A model generated the notes under the pieces. That model had not been told where the DNA came from and searched no databases. It saw only the letters and a program-made list of their open reading frames with translations. Position numbers and translations under genes: made by a program. From Metarhizium brunneum (lineage: Eukaryota; Ascomycota; Sordariomycetes; Hypocreales; Clavicipitaceae): a stretch of DNA of 64,000 nt. Below are positions 23,878 to 33,915 of the stretch, piece by piece. The stretch's first letter is position 1. Every line of letters starts with the position of its first letter. The stretch spans positions 372,001-436,000 of the forward strand of contig NC_089427.1 of the NCBI RefSeq assembly GCF_013426205.1, given 5' to 3'.

Positions 23878-25446
23878 CTACAAGCGAGCCCTCGTTCTCG
23901 GCTTCCGACCAAGGTACGCGTGCGGGCCATGATACACGAGATGATCAACAGGCGCGGTGTTTAGGAAATCAGGACCAGCCTCCTCCATCAAGTCGGTCAT
24001 GCCGCACAGCCGCATCGCCGTCTCGATTTCGTCGCGCAATACTACAATAATACAAAATCAGAAAAAAGCTGTCGCTAATAACAGTTCAGTACGCGCAGAA
24101 CTTACGTGCGACGGCGTGCTCCACGCCCGCGGTGCCGTAGTTGACAGCATATAGAAACGGCCTTCCTACCCCGACGGCCGAGGCCCCCAGGCAAACGGCC
24201 TTTACAATGTCGGAACCTCTCCGGAATCCGCCATCGACAAGCACCTCCATCTTGCCAAATACCTCGGGACAGTTCCTATGCAGCTCGAGCAAAGTAATAA
24301 TAGATGGCTGCGCCGTGTCGGCCGCCCTTCCGCCGTGGTTGCTCACCACAATCCCCTCACACCCGAGGCTCATGGCCGTCCGGGCATCCTGCCACCTCTG
24401 AATACCCTTGACAACAACAGGGAGAGTAGTGTGTTTCCGGATCCAGGGGATGTCGTCCCACGTGACGGCTGGGTCGATAAAGGAGCCCGACTGCCGCGCC
24501 AGACCTGCGCCTTTCTGGTCCTGCCCAGGTGAGACCTGCTTCTCGACCGTGTTCTCCGCCTTGACGCGCTCGTCGTCTTCCCGTTTAGACACGACGGGCA
24601 GGTCGACGGTGACAAAGACGGCCTTGACCTTGTCGCTGGCGCTGATTTGGCGCAGCAGCTTGGCGGACTTGGCGCGGTCCTTGTCCACGTACAGCTGGAA
24701 GAAGGCGTGCTCGGGCGTCGCTTGGAGGATCTCGTCGTGCGGGTACGACGCCGGCGTGGAGATGCAGTGGATGATGCCGGACGGGCCGGCGCCTCGGGCG
24801 AGGGCTAATTCTCCTTCTTCACCGGCGGTGCGGACCGCGCCCGTGGGAGCTACGTAGAAGGGCGCGTCGAGGCGGCACCCGAATAGGCTCGTTCTGGTCG
24901 TCACGCGGGAGACGTTCTTCATGACTGCGGGCCGGAACCAAATCTTCTTGAGGGTCTCGATGTTGATGTCGCGGGTGATGCTGTCGTTGGACGCGCCGTT
25001 GATGTACGCCCACGCCTTGTTGGTGAATGACTGGTGGGCGGCCTTTTCAAAGTCGTACATGTTGATGATGTCGGCTAGGGGGGGCTTTGAGGACGCTGCT
25101 TTTGCTTGGGGAGCGGGGGTGTTTGCCGCCGTCCATGATTCCGTGACTGTGGCGGCATCGAGGGTGCCGACGTGGTGCTTGGCATCCAGAGACGACTTGA
25201 TTAGTGAAGGGGCGTGGACCTCGTTGTATGGCACCGAGGCGTCACGGCCCGAGTATTGATGGATGACTGAGTTTGTGTTAGCGAGGCACCGTGGATGGTG
25301 AGTGGTGATGCTCGCTCACTTTCAGGGCCGCCGGGATGGGAGGGCGCAAAGTCCGTCATGTCATAGACGTTGCCGTCGACCACGATCCACGCACTCTCGG
25401 GGCTCGAGTGTTGTAGCACCTCCGACACTGACACTTTTCTCGTCAT
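23878..25446 (-). CDS. FMN-dependent alpha-hydroxy acid dehydrogenase with cytochrome b5 domain (flavocytochrome b2-like)
   Basis: Three exons, 25446-25320, 25266-24106 and 24041-23878, give 483 aa. The N-terminal cytochrome b5 fold has heme-ligand histidines in HPGG (His37) and EVH (His60); intron 1 interrupts it just after HPGGPE, which confirms the splice. The rest is an FMN-dependent TIM barrel. It carries the SNHGGR active-site motif (catalytic His353, substrate-binding Arg356) and the phosphate-binding VDGGFRRGSDIVKA and GASAVGVGRP segments. Family members oxidise L-lactate or related 2-hydroxy acids and pass electrons through heme to cytochrome c. No obvious long mitochondrial presequence precedes the heme domain, so location and exact substrate are open. 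A TATAAA lies about 80 nt upstream. Confidence 0.93.
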
Positions 25447-25910
25447 TTTGTCCGCCGACCGTAGACAGTGAAGTGAGTTGCTTGCGGTTCAAGGTGAGAC
25501 GGGGACACCAATGGAGCAGGACGCGTTTATAATGCATCACGTCTCCACCGGAATTTCCGAGACGGGCCTCCAGGCCTTGGTGGCAGGGCGGCACAGCGGA
25601 ATTCCCGCCGACCCATCTTTATCATCTGGACCCTGGTGTAGTATCCATCATTGTGGTGCACCGGGATGTCTCGGCTCTGGGGCCGAAATGTGGCGGGGGG
25701 TAGCCTTGAGGCCGTGATTCTCGGAATCAAGGTGAAATATGGAGTCAACGGTATTTCGCCTCCACTTCCCAACCGTATCAGTACATGCTCCAGTGATTTT
25801 GAGGAGGGCATATTACTCTATTCCGAGATTCACGCCGTGAAATAACGTCCAAGGACCAAACTCGGGGGCGGGGGTCTCCGGATGTCGTTTTCGGCAAGTC
25901 AGGTGACGTG

Positions 25911-25925
25911 CCTAACCCTAACCCT
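25911..25925 (+). repeat. Short interstitial telomere-like repeat
   Basis: CCTAACCCTAACCCT is 2.5 perfect units of the fungal telomere repeat CCCTAA/TTAGGG. It lies about 465 nt upstream of the FMN dehydrogenase ATG. It may be a telobox-type binding site or a repair scar. Confidence 0.5.
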
Positions 25926-26089
25926 GCTCTACAACTCCAATTGCAAACTATACACTATCAAAGATGGCCTTGGAAACTTGGCATAAGAGGAAGAGTTGGA
26001 GGATTAAAAATAGACGTATAACTCTCTATCAGTGTAGTAAAAGTTCAAGGATAGCATATGTATATTTCGCATTTTTCTATTACCCCAAT

Positions 26090-26384
26090 TGTTGCACGGT
26101 TGGTACACAACAAAGGGCGATGGGCCAATAACGGTCGACGGTTACACCAGACAACGTTCGAACATTAAACATTGAAGGCGAAGGTCACGGGGCCCGAAGT
26201 CGGTCCTAAGCGAGGGCTGCCTCAGGCACAAGGCCCTCAACGACCCCTTATATTTACAGGCACCTTTCGTCTTTTAGAGCTCCATGGAAAACCAAGAACC
26301 GTCAATGTCTCAAAGTTAACGTTGAAGTATTATAGTCTGAATTGAACACTGCGCTCCAAGCCCAGTTACTCTGTCCTTGCCACA
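26090..26384 (+). mobile_element. Solo LTR, subfamily A, copy 2, with target-site duplication
   Basis: It begins TGTTGCACGG and ends TTGCCACA. It shares with the copies at 770 and 61351 the block GAGGGCTGCCTCAGGCAC, a TATATTTA tract and CCAAGCCCAGTTACT near the right end. The 5 bp on each side are identical (CCAAT at 26085-26089 and 26385-26389), the expected target-site duplication of an LTR retrotransposon. No internal region is present, so it is a solo LTR left by recombination. Confidence 0.78.
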
Positions 26385-26599
26385 CCAATTGGGTTGGGGC
26401 TATATCACTTTGAGATGCAATGCTCATCACCGTCACTGTAGCTACGACATAAACCATGGTTCAAAATGTGAGCAGACTTATATTTCAGACATGTTTAATC
26501 AAGAAAGACACGATTCTCCCACAATCTCAAGTACTCGTAAGCCCAGAGTAACCACCACATATAACAGCCTCTAGTTTTCAGAAAAGTCGTCGGAAGCTG

Positions 26600-28912
26600 T
26601 CAGTCCCGTTGACGCCGATGGTCTGGTACTTGTTGACGCGGATGGGTTGGTACCTGTTGACGCTGATGCCCTGGTGCCTGTTGACGCGGATTGGCCGGTG
26701 CCTGTTGACGCGGATGGGTTGGTACCTGTTGACGCTGATGCCCTGGTCCCTGTTGACGCTGATGCCCTGGTCCCTGTTGAAGCTGATGGGCTGGTGCTTG
26801 TTGAAGCTGGTGGTCTGGTACCTGTTGCTCCATGTCGGGCTTGGAGCTGTGCATCTCCAAAAGGATCCTCTCAGCGTGTAGACTCATCTGCTTCGCGAGC
26901 ATAAGAGGCGTCCGTCCCTTGTCGTCCTCCGCATCAACATCAGCCCCATACATCAGCATACTCAAAAGCATTTCGTAACATGAAGAACGATTCCGGCTTG
27001 AAAGGGCGAGATGCAGCACCGTACTGCCCTGTAGATTCTTGTTCCTCACTGTCTCGCGGAACTCCCGGGCCAATACCGCCAGAGTAACTTTCGCCTCTTC
27101 TTTTAATGCATCAATAGGCGTTAGTTGAAGACCAGAAAGCATATGAATCATCTCCTTGCGGCCGTCTAGGATTGCGAGAGGTAGAGCCGTAGACATCATG
27201 TTCGTGGTGACTTTCCGAATTTCGGCGACGTCATTAACCAGCAGCTGACGCACAATATCAGTTTCGCCAAGCTCAATCGCAAGATCTAGAGGAGTCCGGT
27301 TATAATAACAACGGATTTCTAAACTGGCCTTGTACGCAAGCAGAAGAGACACCAACGACTTTGAACGGAAAAGGATTGCGCAATGGAGGGCCGAGGGCTG
27401 GCCTTCTCTTCGATGGTGTACCTCGGCCCCCGTTTGAAGTAATATCCAGGCCATAAAGCACATTTGGCGTTCATAAGCATCGGTGAGTAGCTTGATGCCT
27501 TTCTCGTTTATCCCAAGGAGCATGTCGAGCAGGGCCCACTTGGTGGAGGTGATGGCACCGAAATTCGATGTCGTCTGCGTGAGGTCTTTCACCTGCACCG
27601 TCCGCCGGTCACCGACGATCTGGCCTCTCTTGGTCAAGGCCTCCACAAGTATGGCCATGCCCGCCTCTGAAGATTCAAGTGCCTTGACTTGCCGCAAGGG
27701 AGGAAAATAGTTGCCCTCTTTCTCGATGGACTCGTCATAGGGCCAAAAGGTTATCAGTCTGGCTATTTTATACTGAGCTGCTAGTCTTGCCTCAGCGAGC
27801 TGATACGCAGCACGTCCCACTAGCTCCGCACCGTGGAATATCTTCCCGGCTTCCAAAGCGTAGTCCCACGGAGTCTTATTTGACCCGTTGCGAATCGCCG
27901 TACAATTTCTGCGAATGTCCTCACTCATGCCGCCTTTCTTGTACTCGCTCACAAGCTCGCGTACCGTGTCCACATGTGGTTTTAGTAGGTGCCAGCGGTT
28001 GGACATGGCCCCGTAGTGCAGTGCTATGCTCCCCGTCGCATCACGGATATGCAGTTCAGCTGAATTCTCCAGAAGCATCCTCACGAGGGACGCACGCTTA
28101 TATTTCGCGGCCAAGTGTAGAGCCGTCCGTCCGTACGAGGTCGTGGTATTAACGTCGCGTTTCCTCATCTCCAGAAGATTCTTCATCACCGGAACCTGAC
28201 CGATGATAGCAGCTACGTGTAGCTCTAAAACCTTTTCATTTGAAAACCGCTCGAGAAACCAGAACCAACCCGTGGTCCCTTTACCACGCAGAAGAAATTG
28301 TGTGATCAGCTCTTCGCCCTCTGCCAGCTCCCCCGATTCTGCGTCCAAGTCCGGCAGGTGATCCATCCATCTCGTAGCAGCGTAGAACGTGAACATGTTC
28401 TTGCCTTGGACCAGACGTTCCATGGTTTCAGGGCTTGATTCGGATTCCGCAAATTTATCGCTTTGGAGGCAGGTCAAACAAGTCCTGATGATGGTCAAGT
28501 GAGGCTTGCGGTCAACCAATCCATAGTGTAGCAGTTGGTCCAGGTCAGGCTTGCGGACGAATTTGACCTTCTTGCTTTCTTCTGTTGTCTCTAGCCGCAC
28601 GAGCCCTTTGCATACGGACACGATGTCCTCTTCAGATCTGTTAAAATCGCGGTTCGAGGCATCCCCAGTTTGTTGGATGGCGTAGGCTTGCCCGAGTTGT
28701 GTCGGCATCAAATACCGCTTGGCGACCATCGTCCAGGTCAGAATGTGTGCAGCGAAATCTCGGTCTCGAGGTTCCTGCTTCGATATTTGCCGCAAGGCTG
28801 AGGATACAAAATCAAGGGGGCCCGTTGGCGCCCAACTAGGTGGTTGAGCATCTTGCAACAACGACCCCTCGAGGTCGTGGCTGCCTTCTTCGGCGGTCGC
28901 TTGCTCACTCAT
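26600..28912 (-). CDS. Ankyrin-repeat protein resembling a headless fungal NLR
   Basis: A single-exon frame of 770 aa. The N-terminal third (about residues 45-235) resembles the segment that follows the NACHT NTPase in fungal NACHT-ankyrin proteins: a winged-helix-like part (ILTWTMVAKRYLMPTQLGQA), then EEDIVSVCKGLVRLE and a degenerate vhs-type strand leading to LTCLQSD. No Walker A or B motif exists upstream. About ten ankyrin units follow, for example GRTALHLAAKYKRASLVRML, and later STVLHLALSSRN and KGRTPLMLAKQM. The C-terminus is a Gln/Pro/His octapeptide array. The inferred role is a sensor or decoy related to NLR-type non-self recognition, or a gene left after loss of its N-terminal half. 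The intact 2.3-kb frame argues it is still expressed or only recently truncated. Directly upstream (28.9-29.5 kb) no NTPase-coding remnant was seen. Confidence 0.75.
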   Translation of the reverse strand: MSEQATAEEGSHDLEGSLLQDAQPPSWAPTGPLDFVSSALRQISKQEPRDRDFAAHILTWTMVAKRYLMPTQLGQAYAIQQTGDASNRDFNRSEEDIVSVCKGLVRLETTEESKKVKFVRKPDLDQLLHYGLVDRKPHLTIIRTCLTCLQSDKFAESESSPETMERLVQGKNMFTFYAATRWMDHLPDLDAESGELAEGEELITQFLLRGKGTTGWFWFLERFSNEKVLELHVAAIIGQVPVMKNLLEMRKRDVNTTTSYGRTALHLAAKYKRASLVRMLLENSAELHIRDATGSIALHYGAMSNRWHLLKPHVDTVRELVSEYKKGGMSEDIRRNCTAIRNGSNKTPWDYALEAGKIFHGAELVGRAAYQLAEARLAAQYKIARLITFWPYDESIEKEGNYFPPLRQVKALESSEAGMAILVEALTKRGQIVGDRRTVQVKDLTQTTSNFGAITSTKWALLDMLLGINEKGIKLLTDAYERQMCFMAWILLQTGAEVHHRREGQPSALHCAILFRSKSLVSLLLAYKASLEIRCYYNRTPLDLAIELGETDIVRQLLVNDVAEIRKVTTNMMSTALPLAILDGRKEMIHMLSGLQLTPIDALKEEAKVTLAVLAREFRETVRNKNLQGSTVLHLALSSRNRSSCYEMLLSMLMYGADVDAEDDKGRTPLMLAKQMSLHAERILLEMHSSKPDMEQQVPDHQLQQAPAHQLQQGPGHQRQQGPGHQRQQVPTHPRQQAPANPRQQAPGHQRQQVPTHPRQQVPDHRRQRD
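26605..26821 (-). repeat. 24-bp coding minisatellite (about 9 units)
   Basis: About nine near-identical 24-bp units, with the plus-strand core CTGTTGACGCTGATGCCCTG, encode octapeptides of the type HQRQQVPT or HPRQQAPG at the C-terminus of the ankyrin protein. Units differ by a few bases and stay in frame. Such arrays expand and contract easily. Confidence 0.85.
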
Positions 28913-30174
28913 CGTGTTTGTGCGGAGGGCAATATTGAGAAAAGTGATTGATCAATGTAAACAAAAGTGGGAGTAGGATGATCGATACAAATCGAAGTAG
29001 GGAGTTATCTGGAGGGCCAATACAGTCAGAAGGAGGAATGGCCGGGCCAATATATACCTATTTGGCACAGAATACTCACATCGACTCCTCTGCTGCGTCT
29101 GCGACGTCATGCACATGGCACGGCCTTTGCGAGGTCCGCCTTTTGCTGTGAATTGTCTTGTTCGACGTGTCATCATCACTGAAACGGCCGTGAGCATGCC
29201 TTTGACTCTCTGACGGCCTTGTTTACATCTGCAGCTCAAAAGCAGTCTGCCCACGTTCAATGCGAACATTGTGGGAGCACGGGCTCGTGCCAGCAGTGAA
29301 CCGTCTCGACTCTCGACTCTGGAGGGCAAATATTGTCACAAGATATATCGGGTACCAACACACAAAAGAATATGGCGTGGCCACGCGCATTTTTGGTGCG
29401 ACAAGTATGGACTGGAAGGCACTTGTTGCATAGTTGTTCAAAATGCCACTGTTAAATCCATTTTTCTAACACGACTGCTTGAACCAGATCAACAATGATG
29501 GACTTGTTTCACCCGGGTCATCTTGTGGCCCGTTCACTTTATGCCGGCGACCAATGCCGGACCCAGACATCTGCGGCCGGCACGCAGCAAGTTTGTGAAA
29601 GAGTCCGGTCGGTTTGTGCTTTCAATGTTCGGCCCGGGCCGTTAGTGTCATCTGCCAGTTCTATTGTTGTCGTACTCACTTTTGTCAGTTATCGACATGA
29701 CAGCGTGCAGATGCAGGGTCCTTCTTTGAAACTATCCGAAACAAAGGTTGGATTCGGGTCACCTGTCCGTCCAACAAGGAACCCGCATACACAGCCACCA
29801 TGTAGGCTTTCTTGTGCAAGACAGCCAGGCCGCTGCGTAACGATGACGAGGCTGACCGGCCTCGTACAAGCGATATCCAGGCTTTCTGCAAGCGATTATG
29901 TTACACGGTTAGAACCCAACAACAAAGCCCAACAAAGGACCATCGCCGATAAAGGACCCCGAGGTTACACATACCGAACAAATGACCCGGTGGAAGCTTT
30001 AGGCACAGCTGTTCCCTTCATGTATATGTATTGGGTCACTCATCTATACCTTTGTCTGGGAAAACCGAGGACTCAACCCAGATACTCATTCTTCCTCCCT
30101 CTTCAAAACAGCGTCCACTGCCAAAACCAGCACAACACCGCGCAACCTTGGGCTTTGACAAAGAACAACGATGG
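28913..30174. other. Intergenic with solo LTR fragment
   Basis: No coding gene is seen. It covers the ankyrin gene promoter side and the LTR-like copy starting at 29899. Longer frames here overlap on both strands without domain signal. Confidence 0.5.
29899..30140 (+). mobile_element. LTR fragment, subfamily B, copy 1
   Basis: It begins with a perfect TGTTACACGG and shares CCCAACAAAGG, the CGCCGATA-AGGAC block, GGTTACACA and the CCTTTCATGTATATA-like TATA segment with the copy at 48674. The right terminus TGTCACA is not found, so the 3' end is truncated or diverged and the end coordinate is approximate. Confidence 0.55.
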
Positions 30175-31000
30175 CTAAGGCGTGTCAAACCACGCGTTTT
30201 TCAGCAACTCTTGCACCTTGGGCCTCTGATGCGGTTCGTACCTCAGCAAACCGGCCAGCATCTCCGCCCACTGCCCCTGCTCGGCAGTGACATCGTCGCC
30301 AAAGGCCCTCTTGCAAATCTGGCCAGCCGCCGCCGCCGTATTCACACTGCCATCTCCAAGCTCTTTCATTCGCTCTCCTATCACGGAGGAAATCTCATAT
30401 TCGTAGTCGTCCTCGTCCAACACAACCAGATGAGGGACTTCAAACAAGTGCTTGCCAACGCGAACTTCGTACAGAGTACAAGCCAACGACCATGTGTCCA
30501 CTTCCCGGCCACCGCTTCTCTTCCAAATCACCTCTGGCGCCGCATAATCGGTCGGTATGCCAAACGGCGGCTGTTCCCCGGCCGTCTTCACAGCCTGCCC
30601 AAAGTCGATGATGACGGCCCGCGGCAAGATGAGCCCCAGGTCGGTCGTCTCGTGAAAATCGACCTGTTGAACCATGTATTTGGGAGCGTGGGGGACATCC
30701 GGAGTCGGGTTACAATTCGCGGTATTCTGCTTCCTGTAGGTGAGCGACGAGGATCTTGACGGCGACGTACGTTCGGTTGTTTTGACCTTGATCACGGCAG
30801 AGCCATACTATGGAGGAGCCTCCGTAGCCTAGCTGATGAATAACACGGAACCGGCCATTATAAAGCTCGTCTCCGAGATGAATAGGATGATGGCCACCTG
30901 GTTGGTAACCGACTAGTTTCTCCATCTCCAAACTATCATTTTGCCAACCATCATAGTAGAGCCGTCTCCAAAGCTGCGAGGGATGGTGGGAGTATTCTCT
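30175..31000 (-). pseudogene. SRPK-like protein kinase pseudogene (catalytic loop deleted)
   Basis: The N-lobe part (from about 31000 to 30710) has the SRPK-family start GYQPGGHHPIHLGD, a Gly-loop LGYGGSSIVWL and the VAVKI lysine strand, ending at EAEYREL and a stop. A second frame, offset from the first, resumes at about 30730 with APKYMVQQVDF, the DFG motif IIDFGQAV, the APE motif YAAPEVI and VDTWSLACTLYEV, and runs to 30175. The roughly 110 residues expected between them, including helix C and the HGD/HRD catalytic loop, are absent, and no intron could supply them. It is therefore an internally deleted, frameshifted relic. In-frame sequence upstream of the ATG at 30925 still reads as kinase-family leader until a stop, so the true start was further upstream. 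Confidence 0.8.
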
Positions 31001-31394
31001 TTTTGGCGGAGGCCCAGAAGGGCGAGAACTTCTTTGGACCTAGCCCGGTCTTCGTATTGGCTTTTTTTCTAGGAAGCATGAGCGGGGATGGAGGTCAAGT
31101 ATGGGAATCCAGCTCTGTCGGGCGTGGGATGGCGGAAATGGCGGTGGAGAGGTCAACGTTGGTTGAAGCTTTGACACATGGACGACCCCTGACGGCTACG
31201 CTCTTTGTCTTCTTATCTAATCATTACACGTTGCTTCGCTGCAGCTTGGGCGTCTCTGTGCGACGGCCCGAGAAACGGAGCACGTTGACAGGCGTGACGC
31301 CCTCGACTGCATCCCCGTGACTGATCACGAGAGGCTTCAGCTCAACAGGACCAACAGCAGTAACCAACAAGAAGTTTGGTGAAAGAAACGGCGG
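31001..31394. other. Short intergenic stretch
   Basis: No feature is supported. It lies between two divergent pseudogenes (kinase on minus, amine oxidase on plus). Confidence 0.4.
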
Positions 31395-32856
31395 GGGATA
31401 GATCCTTTCGCTTCATCCCCCCCCAAGGACCTCCCAAGGCAGAGGCCATTGCCTATCTGGAAACGCCAACAGAAGCACTCCGGCCGTGACGCACAGCCCG
31501 AGCCCAGATCATCGTCTCGGGGGACGGCAAGACCAACGCCCTGGAGGAGCTCATTGTCGACCTTGACAAGAATGCAATCACAAGGAGGATCCCGCTCAAA
31601 GGGAGACACTCTTACATTGATGCGCAGGACATGCAGGCCGCCGACCCGCAGGTTCAAGATGAAATCAACAAGTTTGATCTTCCTCCCGGGAGCACCGTCC
31701 GCGTCAAGCCGTGGGCCTATGCGACCGACGGCATGAACGACATGACCCAACGAGTCAAGTATTGATGGTATGTATGTCTTTCGTTGAGAGGTTAAGCAAA
31801 AAGATACCAAAAAAATGACATACAACACTGGGTATTCGCTGGTCGTCACCGACCCAACTACTAATCCAGCGCTCGCTAGGTTATCGTACGAGATCGGACG
31901 GGATCGTGATTGCTGCTAGCGGCTGTGGTCGTATGTACTAGATTTGTTGTCTGTCCTCCCTATAAGTCCTTAGCCAACCTCACAGTCCCTAGTCTGAGTC
32001 ACCTAGTGCTGCTTATATATGAGACTGGTCGAGAACCCCGACGCAAACTTTTACACGTACCCATTGTCGCTGTGCACAGAGATATCGTCTCGCGAGGACA
32101 TCATCTGCCGTCCGCAGCAGACGAGCGCCTCCGAACCACAGGCAAGCCGTTTGACAGGCAAAAGATTCACCGTCATCATCGAGCGAGTACTATCCCAGCC
32201 TCCGGCCGCCGCCACGCACCACCACGAAGCCGTACCCGCAAAAGGGCGCCTTTTGGGCAACGACGGGCACGCCAACTCCCTGCAGGTCGACGACGCCCTC
32301 GTCCACAACCACTTTGGCGTCTGGTCGGGTACACCACCTCGTCCGCCATTGTCGAGAGCGAGCAGGGTCTCGACCTAGACGTCGCCAAGAACCGAGTCTT
32401 CAAGATTGTCAACGAAGGCAAGACCAACGGCGTGGCTCAGACGCCGGTCAGGTTCAAGCTAGTCCCCTGCTACAGCCAGCTTCTCCTTGCGTACGCAGTG
32501 TGGGTGACGAGATACCATGACGACGAGCTGTTTCCCGCAGGGCGGTACACGATGCGGTCGCGCGGAGGGGAGGACCTGGCGTCCATGATTGCGAAGACAA
32601 GTGCCTGGGGGACGGCTGCTCGTCGATGACGAACCGGGACATTGTGGCCTGACACACGTTTGGCTCGATGCACAACCCGAGGAGCGAGGACTGGCCTGTG
32701 ATGCCGCCGGAATAGATGGTGGTTGGCCTCAGTCCGTCAACTTTTTCAAGTGTAATCCCGCCTTGGACGTGGCCGTGTCCACACAGGACAAAGAACCAGA
32801 GTATCTTGGTCGACGGCGCGCACGCTGTGTCATTTTTCCACGACGGTAAACGATAG
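31395..32856 (+). pseudogene. Copper amine oxidase pseudogene, active-site region deleted
   Basis: Fragments in family order: PPKAEAIAYLE, a stop at 31487-31489, then the N-domain with NALEELIVDLDKN, GRHSYID, DLPPGSTVRVKPWAYATDGM; then MRLVENPDANFYTYPLSLC (about 32019); PFDRQKIHRHHRAS in another frame; NSLQVDDALVHNHFGV; then GYTTSSAIVESEQGLDLD, RVFKIVNEGKTN and RYHDDELFPAGRYT; and finally SEDWPVMPPE, FFKCNPALDVAVSTQD and the tail to 32856. Frames shift several times. In the last block, stops replace the Trp of the WHTFG motif (TGA, 32650-32652) and a codon after PPE (TAG, 32713-32715). The segment that should carry the topaquinone Asn-Tyr-Asp/Glu-Tyr and the copper HxH is missing. An intact relative would oxidise primary amines, yielding ammonia and hydrogen peroxide. 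This copy cannot. Confidence 0.85.
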
Positions 32857-33915
32857 AAACATACATTTAACGCTAGGTTGCGGACATGGCCGCCTTTTCC
32901 CAGCATCTACCTGGGCTCAGGACATTTCGGCCCATCATCGTAGGTGCCGTTTCTTCAGTGACGAGTCTGGCCTTCCATGGCCCCCTTTTCCAATGATTCG
33001 ACAAACTGGTTGCGTGGAGATGCGGTAAATGACTGCCATCGCCACAAGCTATGCGCTGTTGCATTATGCGATTCAGGCTTCCCGGCCCGTCGGGCGTGGG
33101 CGGCCCCGTCTGTGCGGGATCATATAATCATGATTAGCATATTAGTTGACCGTGACAAAAGAGATGTAATCCCCCAAACTAACCCTTTGCGGGAAAAGGT
33201 ACCGCTATTGCCGACACCTTGTGTTCGTAACCGGCATAGCCGTGGCTATAGACGCGGATGATTCCTGATGCTCCTTGTCGACAGGCCCAAGGATCGCCCC
33301 TTTTGGCTTCGTCGGCGAGTGGAGAGGACAGAATTTCGCAAGTTTAGTTGGCGAGCTGCCATTTATGGCCTCGGGGCTATGGGCTATGCCAAAACTGTTC
33401 GGCTCCACGGCCAAAAAGCTACGACAGAGTTGCATTGGGACGGGGCGCGCCTAGGGGTCTCGTGTATGTTGTCTCAGAACTTGTTTATGGTCAGCCGTGT
33501 CAGCCCTGTCGCTTCACGACCGATTCGGGATGTGTCATTGGCTCGGCACGCCGTGGATAGAACGCCGTGCCGTTTCTGGAACTACCATGACTACCGACGG
33601 AGGACGGTACGCGATGCCAGAAGAAAGAGGCCTCTCCTATACGAGATTACGGTCGCTTGGCGGGCGGCCGAACAGCAATAGCGTCTTTTGGCTTTGACGT
33701 TGCAAGCGTCCCTGCGAGGGGGTCGAGCCGACGGACGGCCGACATCCTCGGGCGAATCAGTAACATGGCGAGATAATGGAAGAGAAACACCAGCCATGGC
33801 ATGTATATACCTGGCTAGCAAATTAAGTATATAAAGGAGTGATGCTGCTCCTGCTCTGGTTTGAGAAGTGCAGGATAAGCCTCTACGCCGATCCCAGCTA
33901 CTTGCTACTGCGAAC
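32857..33915. other. Intergenic, lipase promoter side
   Basis: A stretch of about 1 kb with no gene. The end holds the lipase core promoter. Confidence 0.5.
33828..33836 (+). promoter_or_regulatory. TATA box of the secretory lipase gene
   Basis: TATATAAAG, 88 nt before the ATG at 33916, is a near-consensus TATA box at a plausible distance for a short 5' leader. Confidence 0.6.

Larger units (their letters stand above)
25447..26599. other. Intergenic with telomere-like motif and solo LTR
   Basis: No gene is seen. The interval contains the dehydrogenase promoter (TATAAA on the minus strand at 25531-25526), a short CCCTAA-type repeat (25911-25925) and the solo LTR at 26090-26384. Confidence 0.55.
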
